DNA of 64,000 nucleotides, taken from positions 62,001 through 126,000 of the forward strand of contig JACKPV010000030.1 of NCBI GenBank assembly GCA_024233305.1, read 5' to 3'. Origin of the DNA: Verrucomicrobiales bacterium (GTDB lineage: Bacteria; Verrucomicrobiota; Verrucomicrobiia; Limisphaerales; J093). Below, piece by piece: positions 9,487 through 18,961 of this stretch (positions are counted from its first letter, which is position 1; each line of letters starts with the position of its first letter). The notes beneath the pieces are model-generated. The model saw only the letters and a program-made list of their open reading frames with translations. It was not told the DNA's origin and searched no databases. The position numbers and the translations under genes are program-made.

Positions 9487-10329
9487 ATGATTTTCCGCCA
9501 AGCCACTCGAAATGAACTACAGACCGCCATCGAATGGGCGGGTGACGAGGGATGGAATCCCGGCCTCGACGACGCGGACGTCTTCTGGAAGACGGATCCG
9601 GACGGTTTCGTCTGTGCCGAGAAGGACGGTGAGATTATCGCCACCGGCTCGAGTGTGAGCTACGGCGGGTTTGGTTTCATGGGCTTCTTCATCGTGCGGC
9701 CGGACCTGCGCGGACAAGGGATCGGGCGCGAGTTCTGGCGCTGGCGCCGGGACCGGTTGCTCGAACGTCTCGGAACCGGCGGGGTGATCGGCATGGACGG
9801 GGTTTTCGGAATGCAGCCGTTCTACGCGAGGGGCGGTTTCGTCTTCAGCCACCGCAACTTGCGCATGGAGGGCGTGGGCGCGGAACACCTGATCGATCCG
9901 GCGGTGGCGCCGTTGCGGGAGATCGGTTTCGAGGCCGTGGCGGCCTTGGACGCACGCCATTTTGGCTGCCGTCGCGATGCCTTCCTGAAGCGATGGATGG
10001 CACTTCCCCAGGGCCACGCCTACGGAGTGCCCGATGGGGACCGGCTTCGCGGGATGGGAGTCATTCGGCGCTGCCGGTCAGGATACAAGATCGGCCCCCT
10101 CTTCGCCGAGGATGCGGACACCGCGGAGCGGTTGTTCGCCGCCCTGACCCGCCACGCCGTCGATGAACCGATCTTCCTCGATGTTCCCCAGCCAAACCGA
10201 GCGTCGCTGGAGCTAGCCCGCAGGCACGGGATGAAGGAGGTCTTCGGCTGCGCGAGGATGTACCTCGGGCCCGCCCCCGAACTGCCATTGGCCACCACGT
10301 ACGGGATAACGACCTTCGAACTCGGCTGA
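9487..10329 (+). CDS. GNAT family N-acetyltransferase
   Basis: 280 residues. The N-terminal half is a GNAT fold with the acetyl-CoA pyrophosphate-binding motif A (VRPDLRGQGIGREFW). The C-terminal half (from about residue 135) is a second acetyltransferase-like domain of the kind found in bidomain GNAT proteins, ending YLGPAPELPLATTYGITTFE. The acceptor substrate cannot be told from the sequence. The ATG at 9487 is chosen because MIFRQATRNE begins the GNAT first strand; an earlier in-frame start would add unrelated residues. Confidence 0.85.
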   Translation: MIFRQATRNELQTAIEWAGDEGWNPGLDDADVFWKTDPDGFVCAEKDGEIIATGSSVSYGGFGFMGFFIVRPDLRGQGIGREFWRWRRDRLLERLGTGGVIGMDGVFGMQPFYARGGFVFSHRNLRMEGVGAEHLIDPAVAPLREIGFEAVAALDARHFGCRRDAFLKRWMALPQGHAYGVPDGDRLRGMGVIRRCRSGYKIGPLFAEDADTAERLFAALTRHAVDEPIFLDVPQPNRASLELARRHGMKEVFGCARMYLGPAPELPLATTYGITTFELG

Positions 10330-10507
10330 TCCGCGGGGTCCTGACGTGGGCGCAGGGCTGACGGCACCGTTCACCCGCACACCACAACCTACGTGTTCCT
10401 GCCGAGGCGCTCCTCCGCGTTCCTACGAACCCGGATCCTGGTAAGTACTCGGATTCACGCGGGCCTGTCGGTGGGGCAGGTTGGCAACGGCAAGCAGCAG
10501 TCGGTTT

Positions 10508-10885
10508 ATGAACTATCTGATCGTTGATGACCATCCGATGACCCGCCAGGCGGTGATCGAATCCCTGCGCCAGCGCGGCGACGCGTTCGCCGAGGCCGGC
10601 ACCGGCGAGGAAGCCATCGCTTACTGCGAGCAGCACACCCCGGACTGGATCATCATGGACGTGAAGATGCCGGGGAAGGGCGGGCTTTTCGCCAGCCGCG
10701 CGATCACCGCCAGCCGGCCGGAGGCCCGCATCGTCGTCATCTCGCAATACGCCGACGAGCAGATGGCCGTCGAGGCCCGCGCGGCCGGGGCGATTGATTT
10801 CGTCAGCAAGGACCGCATCGCGGAACTCCCTGAGATCCTCACCGAACTCACCAGCACCCCGCCGCGTCCCGACCGGACGCACTAA
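10508..10885 (+). CDS. Stand-alone response-regulator receiver domain
   Basis: 125 residues, only a CheY-like receiver domain. The acidic pair is D7/D8 (YLIVDDHP), the phospho-acceptor is D51 (WIIMDVKMPG), the switch Ser is S79 and the conserved Lys is K101 (FVSKD). The sequence resembles the receiver of NarL/FixJ regulators, but no helix-turn-helix output follows: after the receiver only a short tail ends at TAA. It therefore probably acts by protein-protein contact. No histidine kinase lies nearby. The stop codon TAA (10883-10885) abuts a 196-bp palindromic repeat whose first base is the last base of the stop, so it is possible that an output domain was lost, but the receiver is full length. 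Confidence 0.85.
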   Translation: MNYLIVDDHPMTRQAVIESLRQRGDAFAEAGTGEEAIAYCEQHTPDWIIMDVKMPGKGGLFASRAITASRPEARIVVISQYADEQMAVEARAAGAIDFVSKDRIAELPEILTELTSTPPRPDRTH

Positions 10886-11080
10886 GCCGTATCGATTCAA
10901 CACGGGGTAGCCGCCGACGTGTAGTCGGCGCTGAGATCCACGGGCTTACGCGGGCTTGCCGATCCCGATCAGCGGTCACCTATGGCTGAATCGTCACCCT
11001 CGGCGGCAGGCGGCCCCATCGCCGCTGAATCATGCGCCGACCGCACCTCGGCGGCTACGAGTTACTGATTCGCTACGGCT
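10885..11080 (+). repeat. 196-bp palindromic REPIN/MITE-like element, copy A
   Basis: The outer inverted ends are AGCCGTATCGATTCA on the left and the complement of AGCCGTAGCGAATCA on the right. An inner arm begins with GTAG at 10907 and forms the hairpin GCCGAC-GTGTA-GTCGGC (10913-10929). A degenerate inverted partner arm ends in CTAC at 11058. Five further copies lie at 31449, 38682, 44554, 57675 and 57997. Copy A touches the stop codon of the receiver-domain gene: TAA on the left flank, TGA on the right. Confidence 0.85.
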
Positions 11081-11599
11081 GAGCGGGAACAACGACAGCG
11101 ACCGCAGCGCAACTTCCAAGGCCCTCAACCTGCGAATGCAGTCTGACGACGGGCAGGGGGGCGGAGCTCGGCGACACCCTGACTTTTCGGGAGGGTCCGA
11201 TTTGGAACCCGGCCGGGCCTCCTACCGGGGCGCGAAGTTATCGGCGCTCCAGGAGCAGGCGCCTGAGCCCCGTCCAGGCGGTGGCCGACGGCGCCCGTTC
11301 CGATTCGGCTTCGGTGTGGCCCGTGATGCGGCTCACCGCACGACTCGCTTCATGCTCCAGTTTGAAGGCTCGGGCGCAATCGTTCCGGACACGGAGCCGG
11401 CTCGCGAATGCGGGCAAGGTCAGCTCCGGTGACTGGATGACGGTTTGCGGCTCATTCCTGCCCGAGCGCCGCAGTGCGATGCCATTCGCTCCGGCGCTGG
11501 ACCGGTCGAGGGCGGGGATGCATATTGCGCTCATTTAGCAGGGCGTACCGGGGAGGTGTGCCCTGAGAACCGGAGCAGACGATTATCAAGAAACGCATC
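11081..11599. other. Intergenic stretch without a supported gene
   Basis: There are short open frames on both strands but none reads as a recognisable protein; the longest (11238-11534, minus, 98 residues) has no domain I can name. The region separates repeat copy A from the HEAT-repeat gene. A decayed gene cannot be excluded. Confidence 0.4.
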
Positions 11600-12301
11600 A
11601 TGAATCCCAGCACCTTTCCTTCGGCAGCGACGGCACTTTGGCTCGGGGCCACCCTTGCCATGGGCGCGCCCCAGGCAACCCCCGCAGATGGCCCATCCGC
11701 CACCGGAGAACCACCGGCCCTGGATCCCGGAAAGGCGGAGCTGGAGGTCCGGGAACACTACGCCAAGGCCCATCCCGAGGTGCAGGAGTTTGTCCGCCTC
11801 ACGGTCCGGACTTTCGGACGCGGCGGCATGTGGCTCAACGAGAACGCGTTTGCCGGGTTGTCGGCGGCGGAGCGCGACGAACGCATTCGCTATCTCACCA
11901 CGCTGTTGAACGAAAGCGATTATGGCCGGCACCTCTGCCGCGGGTTGGCCGAGGCGGGATCGCTGAAGGACGCCCGCTTGGTGCCGGGGCTGATGAAGGT
12001 GGCAGGCTACCATCGCGACGACCGGGATTACGATTGCCGCCCGAAATGGATGGCGGTGGCGGCGCTGGCACGGCAGGAGTCGGATGAAGCCGTGCCGTTG
12101 TTGATCAGCCTTGTGGATCACGGCAACCAGAACACCCGGATGTGGGCGCGCGCCGCGCTGGCGAGACGCACCGGCCAGGACTTCAAGGAGGACAAGACCG
12201 CCTGGGCGTCTTGGTGGCAGGCGCAGGGACATGCAGCCGTCGATCCCAAGTTCCTCGAACCGTGGCAGCCCCCGGCCGGAATCAAACCCGAAGGTCAGTG
12301 A
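11600..12301 (+). CDS. Secreted HEAT-repeat-like protein
   Basis: 233 residues. The N-terminus looks like a signal peptide (AATALWLGATLAMGAPQA). The body from about residue 85 is built of helical pairs with HEAT/armadillo-like spacing: 'DARLVPGLMKVAGYH', 'KWMAVAALARQESDEAVPLL' and 'NTRMWARAALARRTGQDFKE'. HEAT repeats are protein-binding scaffolds; no catalytic motif is visible. Location would be periplasmic. The next gene on the same strand, an ABC ATPase, is 171 bp away across a hairpin-bearing spacer, so co-transcription is possible but not shown. Confidence 0.7.
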   Translation: MNPSTFPSAATALWLGATLAMGAPQATPADGPSATGEPPALDPGKAELEVREHYAKAHPEVQEFVRLTVRTFGRGGMWLNENAFAGLSAAERDERIRYLTTLLNESDYGRHLCRGLAEAGSLKDARLVPGLMKVAGYHRDDRDYDCRPKWMAVAALARQESDEAVPLLISLVDHGNQNTRMWARAALARRTGQDFKEDKTAWASWWQAQGHAAVDPKFLEPWQPPAGIKPEGQ

Positions 12302-12345
12302 CAGCGCGCTGCCGCCGCGGCGGGGGCCGAGGTCGTGGCGCTCCG

Positions 12346-12371
12346 TTTCTGCCGCACTGACCCGGCAGAAA
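12346..12371. other. Intergenic hairpin
   Basis: A perfect 9-bp inverted repeat TTTCTGCCG / CGGCAGAAA with an 8-base loop lies in the spacer between the HEAT-repeat gene and the ABC ATPase gene. No T-tract follows on either strand, so it is not a typical intrinsic terminator. A second short stem CCTCC-aaaaa-GGGAGG-like follows about 20 bases downstream. Role unknown. Confidence 0.4.
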
Positions 12372-12472
12372 GCGGCTGGCGCCCTCCAAAAAGGGAGGTG
12401 TCTCGATCGGGCTCCCGGGGCTAGACTGGCAGCACCGGGCAGTAATCCAGCCGTCGCGCTGCCGTCGCATCC

Positions 12473-13171
12473 ATGACCGCCAACGGAAAACCTCTCGTTC
12501 AGCTCGCCGGGGTGGAGAAGTCCTACCGCCGCGGCGCGGGTCGTGTGCAGGTCCTCGAGCGCCTGGACCTCGCGGTGGCCGCCGGGGAGTTTCTGGCGTT
12601 GATGGGACCGTCCGGCTCCGGGAAAAGCACCCTGCTCAATCTGATCGGCGGGCTGGACCGGCCATCGAGCGGGACGGTCGTCGTTGGCGGCGAGCGCATG
12701 GAGCACCTCAGCGAGCAGCAACTCGCCCGCTGGCGCGCCCGGCACATCGGGTTCGTGTTCCAGTTCTACAACCTGCTGCCCGCCCTGAACGCGGCGCGCA
12801 ACGTCGAGCTGCCCCTGCTGTTGACCCGGTTGAACCGCACCCAACGGCGCAAGCGGGTCGAGCTGGCGTTGTCCATCGTCGGGCTCGACCATCGTCTCGA
12901 CCACCGGCCGTCGCAGCTCTCGGGTGGCGAGCAACAGCGGGTGGGGATCGCGCGGGCCATCGTCACCGATCCCACGCTGCTGCTCTGTGACGAACCGACC
13001 GGCGACCTGGACCGCGCGGCCGGGGAGGCGGTACTCGGCCTGCTGCATGCGCTGAGCCGTGAACACGGGAAGACCATCATCATGGTGACGCACGATGCGC
13101 ATGCCTCGGCTCGCGCGGATCGGACGGTGTTCCTTTACAAGGGTCAGATCGTGGACGCGATCCCCGCATGA
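12473..13171 (+). CDS. ABC transporter ATP-binding protein (MacB/LolD type)
   Basis: 232 residues, full-length ATPase. Walker A is GPSGSGKS (residues 45-52), the Q-loop lies in FVFQFYNLLP, the ABC signature is LSGGEQQR (149-156), Walker B is LLLCDEP (169-175), and the D-loop and H-switch are in 'GDLD' and 'MVTHD'. FQFYNLLP and the overall length are typical of the MacB/LolD/FtsE exporters that pair with an FtsX-type permease, and exactly such a permease follows with an ATGA overlap. The pair would use ATP hydrolysis to drive extrusion or lipoprotein/envelope remodelling at the inner membrane; the substrate is unknown. Confidence 0.9.
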   Translation: MTANGKPLVQLAGVEKSYRRGAGRVQVLERLDLAVAAGEFLALMGPSGSGKSTLLNLIGGLDRPSSGTVVVGGERMEHLSEQQLARWRARHIGFVFQFYNLLPALNAARNVELPLLLTRLNRTQRRKRVELALSIVGLDHRLDHRPSQLSGGEQQRVGIARAIVTDPTLLLCDEPTGDLDRAAGEAVLGLLHALSREHGKTIIMVTHDAHASARADRTVFLYKGQIVDAIPA

Positions 13172-14322
13172 AGTTCGCTGCTTTGATTGCCAGCAATCTG
13201 TTTCGCCGCCGGTTGCGCACGGGGCTGACGTTGCTGTCGGTGACGGTGGCCTTCATCCTGTTCGCCTACTTGTCGGCGATCCGGGTCGGGTTGAGCCAGG
13301 GGGTGGACGTGGCGGGGGCGGACCGGTTGACGGTCTTTCACCGGGTGTCCATCGCGCAGCCGCTGCCGCTGAGCTATCTGGACCGGATCCGGCGTCTGCC
13401 GGGGGTGCAGTTGGTCGTGCATCAAAGCTGGTTCGGCGGGGTCTACCAGGATCCGAAGAACTTCTTCCCGCAAATGCCGGTCGATCCGGAGCCGTTTCTC
13501 AAGATGTACCCCGAGTTCCTGCTCCCCGAGGCGCAGAGGCAGGCCTGGTTGCGGACGCGCACCGGGGCGATTGTGGGGCGCGCGACGGCGAAGCGGTTTG
13601 GCTGGCGGATCGACGACCGCATCCCGATCCAGACCGGCATCTGGACCCGCAAGGACGGTTCGATGACCTGGGAGTTCGATCTGGTCGGGATCTTCGACGG
13701 CGCGAAGCAGGGGACCGACACGTCGCCGCTCTACTTTCGCTACGATTACTTCGACGAAACGCGCGGGATCGGGAAGGGATTGGTGGGCTGGTACATCGTG
13801 CGGGTGACGGATCCCGAACGGACGCCCGGGGTGGCGCGGGCCATCAACGAGGAGTTTGCGAACTCTTCGGCCGAGGTGAAAGCCGAGTCCGAGAAGGCCT
13901 TCCTGCAAAGCTGGGCCAAGCAGGTGGGGGACATCGGGCGGATCATCACGGCCATCCTGACGGCGGTCTTCTTCACCATCCTGCTGGTGGCGGGCAACAC
14001 GATGGCGCAGTCGGTGCGGGAACGCACCGAGGAACTCGGCGTGCTGAAGGCGGTGGGATTCACGCATCGGCAGGTGCTTCGTCTGGTGCTCGCGGAGTCC
14101 TGCCTGCTGGCGGGGCTTGGCGCCGCGTTGGGTTTGACCTTGGGATACCTGCTTGTGGCGGGTGGCGATCCGACCGGCGGGGCGCTGCCGGTGTTCTACT
14201 TCCCGCCCGCGGACGTGGCGCGCGGTGGCGGGCTGGGCCTGTTGCTCGGGCTGGCCAGCGGCGTGCTGCCGGCGTTGCAGGCCATGCGGCTGCAGGTGGC
14301 CGAGGCGCTGCGGCGGGGGTGA
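13168..14322 (+). CDS. ABC transporter permease, FtsX/MacB type
   Basis: 384 residues. One transmembrane helix lies near the N-terminus (TGLTLLSVTVAFILFAYL), followed by a large periplasmic MacB_PCD-like domain (about residues 45-260). Three C-terminal helices follow, with the FtsX signature around 'SVRERTEELGVLKAVGFTHR'. This is the membrane half of the transporter whose ATPase ends four bases into this gene (ATGA overlap, 13168-13171). Such systems are often two half-dimers. No membrane-fusion protein or TolC homologue is adjacent, so the partner across the envelope, if any, is elsewhere. Confidence 0.9.
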   Translation: MKFAALIASNLFRRRLRTGLTLLSVTVAFILFAYLSAIRVGLSQGVDVAGADRLTVFHRVSIAQPLPLSYLDRIRRLPGVQLVVHQSWFGGVYQDPKNFFPQMPVDPEPFLKMYPEFLLPEAQRQAWLRTRTGAIVGRATAKRFGWRIDDRIPIQTGIWTRKDGSMTWEFDLVGIFDGAKQGTDTSPLYFRYDYFDETRGIGKGLVGWYIVRVTDPERTPGVARAINEEFANSSAEVKAESEKAFLQSWAKQVGDIGRIITAILTAVFFTILLVAGNTMAQSVRERTEELGVLKAVGFTHRQVLRLVLAESCLLAGLGAALGLTLGYLLVAGGDPTGGALPVFYFPPADVARGGGLGLLLGLASGVLPALQAMRLQVAEALRRG

Positions 14323-14383
14323 CCGCGCGCCGCGAGGATCGTCGCCGCGAGGGTCGTGATCCGCTCCCCCGGGAACGGCGCGA

Positions 14384-15985
14384 TCATCCCGGGCTGACCC
14401 CGGGAATCACCTTCGAAAGCAGCCAGCAGGCCAGCACCCCGACCACGCTGCTCGTGGTGGCGATGATGGTCCAGCTCTTGAGCGTCTCCTTTTCGGTGAA
14501 CCCGCTCAGCTTGCACACCACCCAGAAACCGCTGTCGTTCATCCAGGAAAGCGTCAGGGCGCCAAATCCGATGGCCATGAAAACGTAGACCGGATGGTAA
14601 GGAAGGTCGGGCGTGAGCAGCGGAAACACCATCGCGGCGGCCGTCATCATCGAGACGGTCGCCGAACCCTGCGCCACCCGGATGACGGTTGCCACGAGCC
14701 AGGCGAGCAGGATGAGATTGAGGTTCCGCCCTTCCGCCACTGCCTTGACGGCGTCGCCCACCCCGGCGTTGCGCAGCATCAATCCGAATGCCCCCCCCGC
14801 GCTGGTGATGAGGATGATCACGCCGGCTGTCTCCAACGGCGCGCCCAGCAGCTGTCCCAGGCGCCCGAAATCCAGCCGGCGTTGACGGACCAGCACTCCG
14901 ATGGCGAAAGCGGTGCCGATGAACAAGGCGACGTTCCGGTTGCCCACGAACTCGATCGCAGTGTAGAGGCCGGGGCTCCCGGTGCGGAAGCCGTCCAGCG
15001 CGGCCGCGGTCGAGGCCAGGGAAATCAACAGGATCGGCGCGATCACCGGCGCGATGGACGCAAGAAACCCGGGGAGTTCGGACTCGGGTTTGTCCATGAC
15101 GGCGCGCACGTCCGCGACCTTCGAGATGGAGGAATCGCGCAGGGGAATCACCAGCCGGCGACTGAGCCATTTGGCCACCTGCCACGAGACCGCCACGGGA
15201 ATCAGACCCACCAGGGTGCCCACCCAGATCGTCAGACCGAGGTCGACGTTCAGCAGTTCCGACATGGCGAGCGGTCCGGGATGCGGAGCGATGAGCGAAT
15301 GCGTGACGCTGGCGCCGGTGCAGATGGCCAGCACGAAGAGCAGGTAGTTCTGCCCGGTCCGCAGGGCCAGGGCCTGCCCCAACGGCAGCAGGAGCATGAA
15401 GAAGGTGTCGAAGAAGATGGGAATCGACAGCAAATAGCCGCTGAAACAGATCACCCCTCCGGCGCGCTTCTCGCCGAACACGGCCAGGAACCGCCGCACG
15501 ACCTTGTCCGCCGCGCCGCTTTCCATCAGGCACATGCTGATGATCGAGGCGAGGGCGATCACAATCGCGACCTTGCCGGCCGTCGAACCAAACCCCTCCG
15601 CGGTCAGCTCGACGGCTTGCACCCAATGGCTCGAGGTCTTTTGTCCCGGCAGGGTGATCGCCGTGTTGGTGGCGGTCAGGGCTCCGACCAGCGGCGCCCC
15701 TTCCAGGGCTTCGATGCGCAGGGTGCCCGCGGAGTCCTGCCAGGCGGCCATGGGCTGGTTGGGGTCGCGGATGCTGCTTGTGGACGGTCGCTCACCGGGC
15801 AGCGAACCGATGGGGGCGAGCAGGCCGGCGGTGATCGCCGCCAGGATCAGGGCCACGAAGGCGTGCAGGCGCACGACGGTGATCAGTACAATGATCAGCG
15901 CGATGCAGAGGGCGAGGATGGCGAACGGCCACCACACGGCGGAACCGCCGGCGGCCACGGCAAACAAGGGTGTGAAACCAGTCAT
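14384..15985 (-). CDS. Gluconate:H+ symporter (GntP) family permease
   Basis: 533 residues from the ATG at 15985, with about 12 hydrophobic segments. Gnt-family hallmarks include 'GYLLSIPIFFDTFFMLLLPL', 'SVTHSLIAPHPGPLAMSELL', 'AWLVATVIRVAQGSATVSMM' and the C-terminal 'LSWMNDSGFWVVCKLSGFTE'. An insert of roughly 60 polar residues follows the third helix (GERPSTSSIRDPNQPMAAWQ onward), longer than in E. coli GntP. Members import gluconate or related sugar acids with protons. An in-frame start at 16054 would add 23 unrelated residues; the inner ATG is preferred. It is convergent with the ABC permease and divergent from the polymerase gene. Confidence 0.85.
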   Translation of the reverse strand: MTGFTPLFAVAAGGSAVWWPFAILALCIALIIVLITVVRLHAFVALILAAITAGLLAPIGSLPGERPSTSSIRDPNQPMAAWQDSAGTLRIEALEGAPLVGALTATNTAITLPGQKTSSHWVQAVELTAEGFGSTAGKVAIVIALASIISMCLMESGAADKVVRRFLAVFGEKRAGGVICFSGYLLSIPIFFDTFFMLLLPLGQALALRTGQNYLLFVLAICTGASVTHSLIAPHPGPLAMSELLNVDLGLTIWVGTLVGLIPVAVSWQVAKWLSRRLVIPLRDSSISKVADVRAVMDKPESELPGFLASIAPVIAPILLISLASTAAALDGFRTGSPGLYTAIEFVGNRNVALFIGTAFAIGVLVRQRRLDFGRLGQLLGAPLETAGVIILITSAGGAFGLMLRNAGVGDAVKAVAEGRNLNLILLAWLVATVIRVAQGSATVSMMTAAAMVFPLLTPDLPYHPVYVFMAIGFGALTLSWMNDSGFWVVCKLSGFTEKETLKSWTIIATTSSVVGVLACWLLSKVIPGVSPG

Positions 15986-16230
15986 CAGGCACGTGGTCGG
16001 GCTGAGATGTTGCCGCGGACTAAACCAGCTTGGGCGGGTGAGGGCAACGCTCATCTATCCGGTCGGCCGCGGCGCCGCACCCTGCGCCGGGGCGGGGTGG
16101 TTTCCAGTTGACGATGGCGAAGCGGGTGTGCCTGACTCGTCGCGTTCTGTGCGGCCATCCCCGGAGGAAGGTTCCCGTGCCTGTTGTCAGGCTCGACCTT
16201 CGCGGATGGGCAGCGGGGTTCTGGATCAAG

Positions 16231-17754
16231 ATGAGCGCGTCGGCGGGTGACGTCAGACTTCAGTTTCAGTTGCTGTTCTGGTACGGCGTGATCACGGTGG
16301 CCATGCTGATCACCGGCATGCTGCTGGCCGCCAACCTGTACGCCATTGCCTTCCTGCTGGGAGCGTTCGGCTGGCTGATCACGCTGCCCTACCACGCCGG
16401 CATTTCGCTGGTCCTGTCGACGATCTGTTTCCGGGCGGCGTTCATCATCCCGTTCATGCCGGGCCGCCCCTACCTTTGGGAGGTCGGCGCCTTGCTCGCC
16501 TGGACCGGGGTGCCGTTGCTGTTGCTGCTCCGGAAGTACCCGGCAGACACCGGTTACGTGATCCAGTCGAACCGCTGGTTGTTTGGCGGCCTGATTCTCT
16601 ACTGTCTTACGCTGTTCGCCACGATGTTTTATCGCGGCGTGGGATTGAACGTGCTGGGTTCCTCGACCGGCGGCGGGCGGCTCTACGCCCAGCAGCTCCT
16701 CTGCGCGATCCTGCCGCTGCTGTTCGTGCTCGTGCCATTGAAGGAACGGACCTTCGTCCGGCTGGTGCTGCTCCAGCTCCTGTTGACGGGGTCGTTCATG
16801 GTGTCGGAACTCGCGTTCTCGGTGGCCCCGGGCGTGGCCCGCCCGTTGCTGTATTTCTTCGAGATTTCGACGGACGCCGCGTTCTTCGAGTTGCAGAGCA
16901 TGAGCTTCGGCATTCGCCGCTATCAATCGCTCGGCTGGTTCTTCTCCTCCTTCATCTACGTGCTCCTGATCCTTTATCGTCCGCGTGATTTCCTGGGGAA
17001 ACGGGCCTTCTGGTTGCTGCCCCTGATCGTGGGGAGCTATATGATCAGCCTCCTGAGCGGCAGCCGGACGACCGCCGCGCTGACGCCGATCATGGTCGTG
17101 CTGCTTTTGTGGGCGCAGCGGTTCTTCGATCCTCGCAAAATGGTCCTTATCGGGCTGAGTTCGCTCTTCATCCTGGTGTTCGTCTACAGCCAGGCGGAGC
17201 GGTTTCCGCTGTCGGTCCAGCGGGCGGTCTGCATCCTGCCCGGCATCAAGGTCTCCTCGCAGGCCCGCTACGACGCCGAGGGCACCTGGGCGATGCGCCG
17301 GACACTGCGCCAGATCGGGCTGCGAATGGTGCCCGATTACCTCTGGATGGGACGCGGGTTCTCGGTGTCGCTGCAACGGGTCGACAGCGACCGTTTCGAC
17401 GCGGCGCTCGAACAGCATTTGCGCGCCGGGCGGTTTTACAACGGGTCGATCGGCTTGCTCGTCAACACCGGGCTGGTGGGTTTCTGCGGTGTGCTCGCCT
17501 TTTTCTACGGCGCCACCCGGCTTGCCGGAGGGGTTCTCGCGCGCGTCCGCCGGCTGGGAGCGGAGGATGTGGCCACGAGGGCGGCGCTGTTCATCGCGGT
17601 GACCTGGATCGTCGAGGTGTGCTTTTTTCTGCTGGTGCACGGCGACTCCGAGATGGCGTTGCGCCGCTTCGGATTGCTGGCCGGGCTGCTGCTCGCGGCC
17701 CATCGCTTGGTCCGCCAGCGCGATCCGCAGGCTCGTGAAAACGCTCCCGCGTGA
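16231..17754 (+). CDS. O-antigen-ligase-like (Wzy/WaaL-type) membrane protein
   Basis: 507 residues from the ATG at 16231, with about 11 hydrophobic helices. A large extracytoplasmic loop lies in the C-terminal half (QAERFPLSVQRAVCILPGIK to about LEQHLRAGRFYNGSIGLLVN). The motif 'LLSGSRTTAALTPIMVVLLL' and the late loop are typical of the Wzy_C / O-antigen ligase superfamily, which polymerises or ligates surface polysaccharide on the periplasmic face. A methyltransferase and a GT4 glycosyltransferase lie just downstream, supporting a polysaccharide role. Polymerase versus ligase cannot be separated from sequence alone. Confidence 0.75.
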   Translation: MSASAGDVRLQFQLLFWYGVITVAMLITGMLLAANLYAIAFLLGAFGWLITLPYHAGISLVLSTICFRAAFIIPFMPGRPYLWEVGALLAWTGVPLLLLLRKYPADTGYVIQSNRWLFGGLILYCLTLFATMFYRGVGLNVLGSSTGGGRLYAQQLLCAILPLLFVLVPLKERTFVRLVLLQLLLTGSFMVSELAFSVAPGVARPLLYFFEISTDAAFFELQSMSFGIRRYQSLGWFFSSFIYVLLILYRPRDFLGKRAFWLLPLIVGSYMISLLSGSRTTAALTPIMVVLLLWAQRFFDPRKMVLIGLSSLFILVFVYSQAERFPLSVQRAVCILPGIKVSSQARYDAEGTWAMRRTLRQIGLRMVPDYLWMGRGFSVSLQRVDSDRFDAALEQHLRAGRFYNGSIGLLVNTGLVGFCGVLAFFYGATRLAGGVLARVRRLGAEDVATRAALFIAVTWIVEVCFFLLVHGDSEMALRRFGLLAGLLLAAHRLVRQRDPQARENAPA

Positions 17755-17820
17755 TCGCCGGCGATGACGCCGGACGGAAGGTGAAGGATGGCGTGCGCGG
17801 GTCGGGTCACCCCGTCCGGA

Positions 17821-18645
17821 TTACGCCGCGTCGGCCGGGCCGGACTTCTTGCCCGAGGGAACGTTCCGATAGTGCCGCCCCACCCAGTCCGCATCGATCA
17901 CGGTTTCCCCGTCACGCAGCTTGAGCCAGGGGTGCAGATTGGCGGCGGAATGGTCCTTCTCGGCGGCAAACGCGAAGTTGTTGCACTGCCGGGGGAAGAC
18001 GGTGGTCAGGGCGCGGATCACGGGCAGGAACAACTTGAGGGTGCGGGCCACGGCGCGGTTGCGCATCGCTTCCAGCCGTTCGTGAGGCAGTCGCAACGCG
18101 TAGAAATAGTGGATTCGTGGCGCCGCCGTCGGGGCATAGCTGCGGAGCGCCTTTTCGATTTCGCGTTCCGACCAGCGGTAGACGTAGTTGGGGACGCAAG
18201 TGTTCCGTACCCCGCCGTATTCCATGCTGTTGTAAACGACGGCGGCCACCTCGTAGTCCTGGCCGAAATTGAACCGCACGCCGACGCGCGCCAGCAGGCT
18301 GTCGCGGGGTTCGAAGACCAGCACGCCGCGCCGGGCGACGCGATACATCTCGAGCAATCCCCGATGGGGTGAATGGCAATGGTGCAGGCCGCTGTGAGCC
18401 ACCACCCAATCGAACGATGCGTCCGGCAGTCCGAGGTTCTCCGCGTCCTGATAGGACCACTTGAAAGGCGCGAATTCGTCCCCCCGCATGCGGCTGTCGA
18501 GGTTCGAGATCGTTACCTCGCGGTACCCCAGCGCTTGGAAGGCGTCCCGGTCCAGGGTTCCTCCACAGACCACCAGCACGGACATCTCCGTCGAAATCAG
18601 CCCGCGCTGCATCAGCCGCCGGACCGTGCCGGTGTAGAAGTCCAT
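17821..18645 (-). CDS. Class I SAM-dependent methyltransferase
   Basis: 274 residues. A Methyltransf_11-type core runs from about residue 25: motif I is degenerate (VLVVCGGTLDRDAF), the acidic residue after strand 2 is in 'ISNLDSRM', motif IV is 'FDWVVAHSGLHHC', and the post-motif region is 'RGLLEMYRVARRGVLVFEPR'. The ATG at 18645 gives MDFYTGTVRRLM; longer frames read as non-protein sequence. It is convergent with the polymerase gene and divergent from the glycosyltransferase gene, and probably modifies a sugar or lipid of the same surface polymer. The acceptor is unknown. Confidence 0.8.
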   Translation of the reverse strand: MDFYTGTVRRLMQRGLISTEMSVLVVCGGTLDRDAFQALGYREVTISNLDSRMRGDEFAPFKWSYQDAENLGLPDASFDWVVAHSGLHHCHSPHRGLLEMYRVARRGVLVFEPRDSLLARVGVRFNFGQDYEVAAVVYNSMEYGGVRNTCVPNYVYRWSEREIEKALRSYAPTAAPRIHYFYALRLPHERLEAMRNRAVARTLKLFLPVIRALTTVFPRQCNNFAFAAEKDHSAANLHPWLKLRDGETVIDADWVGRHYRNVPSGKKSGPADAA

Positions 18646-18961
18646 GTGACTCACGCGTCGCAGTCTGCCACCCCCGTCGCGGACCGGGCAATATCTTTCA
18701 GGAAAACGCCGCCGCCGTGGCGATCCGAGCCGCCGCTGGGCCGCCGGGAGCGCAGGCCAGAAAGCGTTTGCCGCAAGCGGCGGGGCTGTGGTTCGCTGCG
18801 CGCGTGGAATTGCGCGCCCTGCTGCCGGCCTGTTCGCTGAACGACCTCTCCGGGCCGGATGGTCCCCCCCCCGGGCCATCCGTCCAGGGGACTGCCGGAG
18901 ATCGTTGGCGGCCTTGCCTCCCGACCGAACCTCACCCGTTTCCCAATTCCCGGCGCCGCGC
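18646..18961. other. Divergent intergenic region
   Basis: 316 bp between the divergent methyltransferase and glycosyltransferase genes. I see no gene, no clear sigma-70 boxes and no repeat copy in it. It must hold promoters for both directions if they are transcribed separately. Confidence 0.4.

Noticed and set aside
12111..12476. 121-residue frame overlapping the end of the HEAT-repeat gene and the hairpin spacer
   Set aside because: Arg/Ser/Pro-rich shadow reading of the HEAT gene and spacer.
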